From Fremontodendron californicum (Eukaryota; Streptophyta; Magnoliopsida; Malvales; Malvaceae): a stretch of DNA of 64,000 nt. Shown piece after piece: positions 58,133 through 64,000 of the stretch; within the stretch, counting starts at the first letter, position 1, and every line of letters starts with the position of its first letter. Under the pieces are notes generated by a model. The model was not told where the DNA came from. It did no database searches and saw nothing but the letters and a program-made list of their open reading frames with translations. Where the stretch lies: assembly GCA_030761205.1 (NCBI GenBank), contig JAULJL010000021.1, positions 12,443,160-12,507,159 on the forward strand. The letters are read 5' to 3'. The translations under genes were made by a program, and so were the position numbers.

Positions 58133-58402
58133 TAGACCTACTCACAGGCCGGGCGGGCAAGTCCGGCCTGTACTGGGCTGGATCTGGGCAGGAATATTTA
58201 TAATCCGATTCGGATTACTGTTCACAGAATAAAATAATAATATATTTTTTAAATTTAATTATAAAAATATATTAAAAAATAATAAAAATATATTTTTTAT
58301 TTTTTATATAAGCAAACTGTTCATCCAGACCCGCCCAAGGCCGGGCCTAGATAAAGAAGTAAAAAAAATTTCGAGCCGCTACCCAACCCATGAGCACCTC
58401 TA
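58133..58402. mobile_element. Family B MITE with exact 8-bp duplication
   Basis: It runs from TAGACCTACTCACAGGCCGG to CCCATGAGCACCTCTA (270 bp), flanked by exact CTTATAAT duplications (58125-58132, 58403-58410). Confidence 0.88.
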
Positions 58403-58699
58403 CTTATAATTAGAGTGATCAATGCTTAATTAATATTTACCTCTAAAAATAATTTCTTAAGCTTATATAGAAAGGGTTTTTTGGAGTCAAAAATTTGCTA
58501 AATAGTTCGAATCCGAAAATAGGGTGACAAAAATAACTTTAGTATTATAAAAATGTTCGCGCTTCGTTATGGGTATTTTATCGGATTTGAATTGATATTT
58601 TATAATAAATTTGAAAGAAAAAAAAGCAAGAGAAGTGAAGATAATTTAGAAAATAATAACTCACACCATTATACGACACCTGATATAAAATTGAGAGTT

Positions 58700-60715
58700 A
58701 TTTGATATGATCAATTAGATCCGATAATTTTGGACAAAACATAATTATAGAATGCAAATATAACATGAGAAAATAATTAAAACACGACACGAAAAATAAA
58801 ATGAACATGATGATACAAATACATGAACGTTTCAAAATCTACATAAAACGAATTATTAACGTGTCAAGATTTATATAAATATATAATAGCTTGAATACGA
58901 TTATGACAGAAAAAATAACACGAACACGATGACACGTGACACAAAATTGAGAGTTATTTGAATAGTGTCAATTAGATTTGACAATTTCGGACACAACATG
59001 ATTATACGACATGAATAGAACATGAAAAAAAAATTAAAACACGACACAAAAAATAACATGAACGGGACACAAATACAGGAACGTATCAAAATCTACATAA
59101 AATCAATTATTAACATGTAAAAAATTATATAAATTTATAATACTTTAAACACACGATAAAATAACACAAACATGTTACGAAAATACATTTTTTCTCTAAA
59201 TTGAACCATTATGACAAATTATAAAATATGAGATGAATTGAGACACAACACGTATACACAAATTTTTTTTGTAAATTGAATCACAATGACAAACTATACA
59301 AAATATTTGGATGAATTGAAAACGACACGAATACAACATAAAAAAATAATTAAAATACGATACGAAGGATAACATGAACACAAAACAAATATACGAACGT
59401 CTCAAAATCTACATAAAATGAATTATTAACATGTAAAAATTTATATAAATTTATAATACTTTGACCACACGAAAAAATAACACGAACAAGACGCGAATGT
59501 GTTAAAATCTACATTAAACGAATTATTAACTTGCAAAAATTATATAAATTTATAATACTTTGAACACACGAACACGAATACTTTGAATACACGAAAAAAT
59601 AACACAAATATGACACGAAAAATAATATGAACACAAAATAAAATATTTGAAACCAGAAAAATCCGAATCTGAAAAGGTACGAACCCGAAAAGACCTAAAC
59701 TCGATATGACCCGAACCCAAAATAATCTGAGATCCAAAATATCTTATTAGTATCAATCAAAAGACAAAACAAACACAAAAAATATTCTAAAATAGCCTAA
59801 TTAATCCCTAAATCATATGGCAAAAAAATCCAAATACCATAATTACCCTTCAAATTATAGCTAATGACATGGCTTATGTGGCAAATGCATGTTGTTTCAA
59901 AATCCTAAATTCTTAGGAAAAATAACACGAATATAATGACGCACGACATAAATTTGGGAGTTATTTGAATAGTGTCAATTAGACTTGGCAATTATGGATA
60001 CAACATGGTTATACAACACGAACACAACATGAAAAAATAATTAAAATACGACATGAAAAATAACATGAACACGACAAAAATACACGAACGTGTCAATATG
60101 TAAAAATTTATATAAATTTATAATACTTTAAACACACGATAAAATAACACGAACATGTTACGAACATACAATTTTTCTCTAAATTAAATCATTATGACAA
60201 ATTATGTAAAATATGGGATGAATTGAGACACGACATGAACACACACAATTTTCTCTAAATTGAATCACCATAACAAACTATGCAAAATGTTTTGATGAAT
60301 TAAAACATAACAAGAATACATGGAAAAAATAATTAAAATACGACACGACATGAAAATAACATGAACATAACACAAATACACGAATGTGTCAAAATCCACA
60401 TAAAATAAATTATTAATATGTAAAAATTTATATAAATTTATAATATTTTAAACATACGAAAAAAATAACACGAACACGACACATAAAATAATATGAACAC
60501 GAACGAATATCCGAACATGTCAAAATCTACATAAATAAATTATTAACATGTAAAAAACATATAAATTTATAATATTTTGAACACACGAAAAAATAATACG
60601 AACACGACACGAATACGCTAACGTGTCAAAATATATATAAAACGACCATAAATTTATAATATTTTGAACACATAAAAAATAACACGAATACAAATACGAC
60701 ACGAATTCACAAATT
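58700..60715. repeat. Cluster of tandem family C-derived units
   Basis: About 2 kb is built from repeated ACACGA-rich blocks and from a TCAAAATCTACATAAAA, AATTATTAACATGTAAAAA, TTTATAAATTTATAATACTT series. A second recurrent block has TTTTTCTCTAAATTGAA followed by ATTATGACAAATTAT (near 59190 and 60176) and CAATGACAAACTAT (near 59290). Order and spacing vary, so it grew by repeated local duplication rather than simple transposition. It is noncoding. Confidence 0.75.
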
Positions 60716-60719
60716 TTTC

Positions 60720-62410
60720 TCCATTTTTTTTTCTTTCTTTCTTTCCTTTTAATTAAAAAAAATTGAAATACCTAAACTAACCCCCCAATCTTCTTAATAC
60801 ATATACTTATGTGTCAAATACATATTGATTTAAAATCCTAAATTCTTTAATCTCATGCAATTGGGGGATTGTTTTTATAGTTGGATTATAGATATGTAAA
60901 TAATACGAAATGGTGGCCCTCCTTTTCCCATAAATTTAGTATAGGATTATAGGTTTTTGGTACGAACCATATGTAAAGACATTAAATTAAACTAGTTTGG
61001 CCCAAATTTTTTTTTTTTGGATTTTTTTTTTTTAATAAAGAAAGTCGTTAAGAATAAGAAAAAAGATTGTAGATATTAAAATTCGAATTTCAAATCGATT
61101 GAATGTCACGTTTTAAAAATAATTACATAAATCAACTGAATAAAATCTGAATTTTTATCTTGCAAGAAAATAAAAATAGAGTAGCAAGTTTATAAGTTTA
61201 TAAGATTATAAAAATAGATAAGCTTGCAAAATCGGGGGTAAATAAGCCAAATAGTCTAATTATCTTATACTCCTGATATGTTTTGTGGTTGTATCGACAA
61301 TATAGTTTGGTCTGAACTATCTGCTTCCTCCTCTGTATGGACTTTGTTTTCATCAATAAAACTCTTGGCTTTTCAAAAAATAAAAAATAATAATCTTTTG
61401 ATAGGACTTATAATTTTATTTTGCTAAGTAGGACTTATAATATTATAATCTTTTCCAAATTCTTAAATATCTCATTGTTTTACTTCAAGATTTGAAATTC
61501 GAAACTTCCAAAATAGAATAGCAAATTTTGATTGGTGGAATTTTGTTTTTTATTTATTTATTTTTAAAACACTGTAATAATCATAATATTTGTTATATCC
61601 ACCTAAGCTTTGTCTAGATCTCTACATGTAAAATACTTAGCTAATCAATAACTCTAAACAAAACAAACATTTCATTTACACTTGTGAAGTTCACAGCAAT
61701 TATATAAGGATAAGTAGAAGCTACCCCAAGTAACATAAACATCGAGAACCTCTACTCATTTCTTGTTTATTCGTTCGCTAATACTCTCTAAAAAATTTAC
61801 TGATTTAAGCATCGAAACACATCTTGAAAATCAAATTCTGTTGCCCTTCAAACCTCCTCATGTGTCTGCAGATCCACTCCTACTCTTATCTAACAACTTC
61901 CAGAATCTCATCAGCTTCATCTCCACAAAAACATCAACAATATCAAACTTAATTATAAAATCTTTTGAGGATAATCTCCTAAAAAAAATCCATTAAACAT
62001 TAAATTAAATAATATAAAGTACTACTACCTCTTTCCAAGAAAAGTTGTCACAGTTTGAGTTTTGATGATCAAATCATTTAAATGAAACAACCTATAATCG
62101 GTTGATCAAACACTAAGTTATAACACCAGTTGCTTGTATGAAGGGTGCTGTAAACACGTACATTATTAGCTCATGAAATTATCTTTATCTAGATCTGTAT
62201 CTACCTTAATTATTGGCTTCCGTTTTTTTTTTTTTTTTTTAATTCTTGATTTTATTATTATTTTTTCCCCATAATTAACCAATCATAAAGGATCTACCTT
62301 AGCTGAATCTTCATGATGTTTACCTACTGAACGTTTAAGATTTAATTAAGCAATGGCTTCCATGCCCATAGCCAAAAAGTTGATGTGGCATGGTACGACT
62401 ATTACAAAAA
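60720..62410. other. AT-rich intergenic DNA
   Basis: No supported gene. The 77-codon open frame at 61763-61996 (+) shows no recognisable domain and lies in neutral-looking DNA. Confidence 0.45.
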
Positions 62411-62415
62411 AATTG

Positions 62416-62615
62416 CTATGTTACTCGGATTCCGGTACGAGTGTCTGATACGAGAATGTGTCCGACATGATATGTTCAGTTTTTTTTTTTTTTTTAAATT
62501 TCATGTATTTGGAGGGTTCTTAGAAAGTCATATCTCCGTATCCATGTCCAAATATGCGTCGAACACGAGTGTTGAATACAAATACTTCAAGAAAAATGAA
62601 GAGTTAGAGCAACAT
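62416..62615 (+). mobile_element. Family A MITE
   Basis: It runs from CTATGTTACTCGGATTCCGG to GAGTTAGAGCAACATA, with an expanded T run inside and a TA repeat (62613-62635) at the right border. Confidence 0.75.
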
Positions 62616-62635
62616 ATATATATATATATATATAT

Positions 62636-62830
62636 TATCCTGTACACTGCCAGTAGACTTTTTTAATTTCACAAGCGATGCATGCTTACACGCTTCCGTA
62701 GCTTTTCATACGATTTATATTTATACAAACTGATAGTCGGATTTAACAATATAATCGTGCTCATCATGCACGTAAAATTTCGAATCGATCCGATATCTCT
62801 ATCATATCGATCGAGAATACTATCTTTTTC

Positions 62831-62863
<33 letters not shown>

Positions 62864-63059
62864 CGGTAGAAAGTTTTTTATGTCTGAACGAATAGTTAAA
62901 TATTTTTTATTTACTCAAAACTCGACGTGTATGATCTACGCGAATAGAACATGAACTACGACTTTCGGATTACAAAAATATAAATCGTATAAAAGATTAA
63001 GAAAGTGCGTAATCCCCATTTGTGGAATTAAAAAAAATCCATTGACAGTGTACAGGATA
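62636..63059. mobile_element. Family D TIR element, intact copy
   Basis: The ends TATCCTGTACACTGCCAGT and (reverse complement) TATCCTGTACACTGTCAAT form inverted repeats around a 424-bp element. TATAAATCGTATAAAAG-type motifs recur inside, inverted on the two sides, around a TA repeat at 62836-62862. It sits between TA runs, so the target duplication cannot be read. Confidence 0.8.
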
Positions 63060-64000
63060 TATATATATATTTAACTTCAACATTAATTTTTTTATACAAA
63101 AAAAATCATAGAGAAAAGATTATAAGTGCTAGAATTTAAACCGAAACCTACTAAATTTTACATCTTAAAATAATTATATGAACGGACGAGATTAACCCCG
63201 AGTTCAGTTATTAATTTTCGTTCTTGTATAAGATACAGGTTTTTAAAGTCATAGTTCTGTGCAAACGAAAAGTAAATATATTCTGTTATAAACTTATTAA
63301 AAAGTAAGATATTCAAGAATTATTTATGCTACGTACAACTCAAATGGTTAAAATTAATTAAATATTAAATTGCTCGACTGGTGTATAATATAATAATCTG
63401 TTTCATTAATATCCCAACTTCTTCTATGTCTAGGCTTAACTGTCAACTCTTGCTTTGTTCTCTTTTTTTCTTTTTTTTTTTCTTTTTTTTTTTTTTTCAA
63501 ATCCTAAGCTTTTCTTTCAGTAACAACAAAACTTTAATATAATTTCTTTAAAGAGCACCCAAGAAAGAAAACAATAGCTAATAAGTCAAGACCACACAAT
63601 CCAGATGATTAACTGTTAAACATACAACTTAAAATCAATTGATATAGGTAAAAAAATTCAATTTGAATATAAAATCACAAAAAATCAAAAATTTAATAGA
63701 TACGGGATAACACCACTTTAACAGGTCTTATCACGTGTTGATAGAGACAAAAAAAAATCTACCACCTGACAAATTTGGAACTTAGCATGCAAAAATAACG
63801 TGGAAGAACAACATAATAAAACTTGAGTTTTGATATCATTTTAAGCATTCAACCTAAAATAAATTAGCTATAGATGAAAAGACACAACCAGCATATAAAA
63901 CCACAAAAAAACTCAAGATTTAACAGATGTGAGATAAATCAAATTAACACACTCAAACACAAAAATCATTGGATTTGCTTAAAACCTACAACAAATATAA
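63060..64000. other. Intergenic DNA with a diverged duplication
   Basis: Two related stretches (about 63605-63730 and 63840-63960) share an AACTTAAAATCAATTGATAT / AACCTAAAATAAATTAGCTAT block, a CACAAAAAA block and an ATTTAA.AGAT..GA.ATAA block. This suggests a tandem repeat of about 240 bp running off the right edge. A long T/C run lies at 63461-63497. No gene seen. Confidence 0.45.

Noticed and set aside
61763..61996. 77-codon plus-strand open frame
   Set aside because: No domain, no promoter or splice support, AT-rich neutral context.

Overview
This is a eudicot plant nuclear window: AT-rich, with intron-bearing genes using GT..AG splice sites and roughly two thirds or more of the sequence made of transposable elements and their remnants. 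Gene and transposon families suggest a rosid, possibly Malvaceae, but that is only an impression from repeat style and cannot be proved here. Only three host genes are supported: the 3' part of a seven-exon RING-type E3 ubiquitin ligase gene (1-5441, +), a DC1 (C1-like zinc-finger) gene with one apparent frameshift (18857-20873, -), and a small intact SIAMESE-RELATED cyclin-dependent kinase inhibitor gene (47141-47491, -).

Layout. 1-5441: RING gene, with short hAT-like MITEs (called family A here) in two introns and a nested pair just downstream. 6416-18449: one degraded L1-type LINE on the minus strand, flanked by an 11-bp target duplication. Nested inside it are a solo Copia LTR (9134-9615), a non-autonomous hAT element (10888-11969) and a complete but inactivated Copia retrotransposon (12375-17949) with Met-initiator tRNA primer site, PPT and 5-bp target duplication. 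18857-20873: DC1 gene. 21072-32697: an 11.6-kb LTR retrotransposon that carries gag but no recognisable pol (TR-GAG / LARD type). It has two LTRs of about 2 kb, a GATGT target duplication and three noncoding tandem-repeat regions, including a phase-perfect array of ten 40-bp units. It landed inside an older MITE (family D) whose halves lie on both sides.

32700-37400: AT-rich intergenic DNA with MITEs. About 37399-41837: a degenerate Mutator-like element (MULE) with terminal inverted repeats, striking subterminal palindromes, a split mudrA-type transposase and a 50-bp tandem array upstream of its start. 42000-47000: intergenic. 47141-47491: SMR gene. 47750-64000: gene-poor DNA with many short TIR elements. 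These belong to families A-F as named here: A, TIR CTATGTTACTCGG; B, TAGACCTGCTCATG; C, TAGATCTGACAAT with ACACGA-rich interior; D, TATCCTGTACACTG; E, GAGGCGTTTGG; F, a long AT-rich foldback. Several have clear 8-bp target duplications.

The three host genes are not known to work together; they are separated by transposon blocks. The main interest lies in the datable nesting order of insertions and in the noncoding repeat architecture of the TR-GAG element and the MULE. No tRNA, rRNA, CRISPR array or bacterial-type feature was seen. Exon boundaries, target duplications and motif positions were read by eye; no alignment or database search was run.
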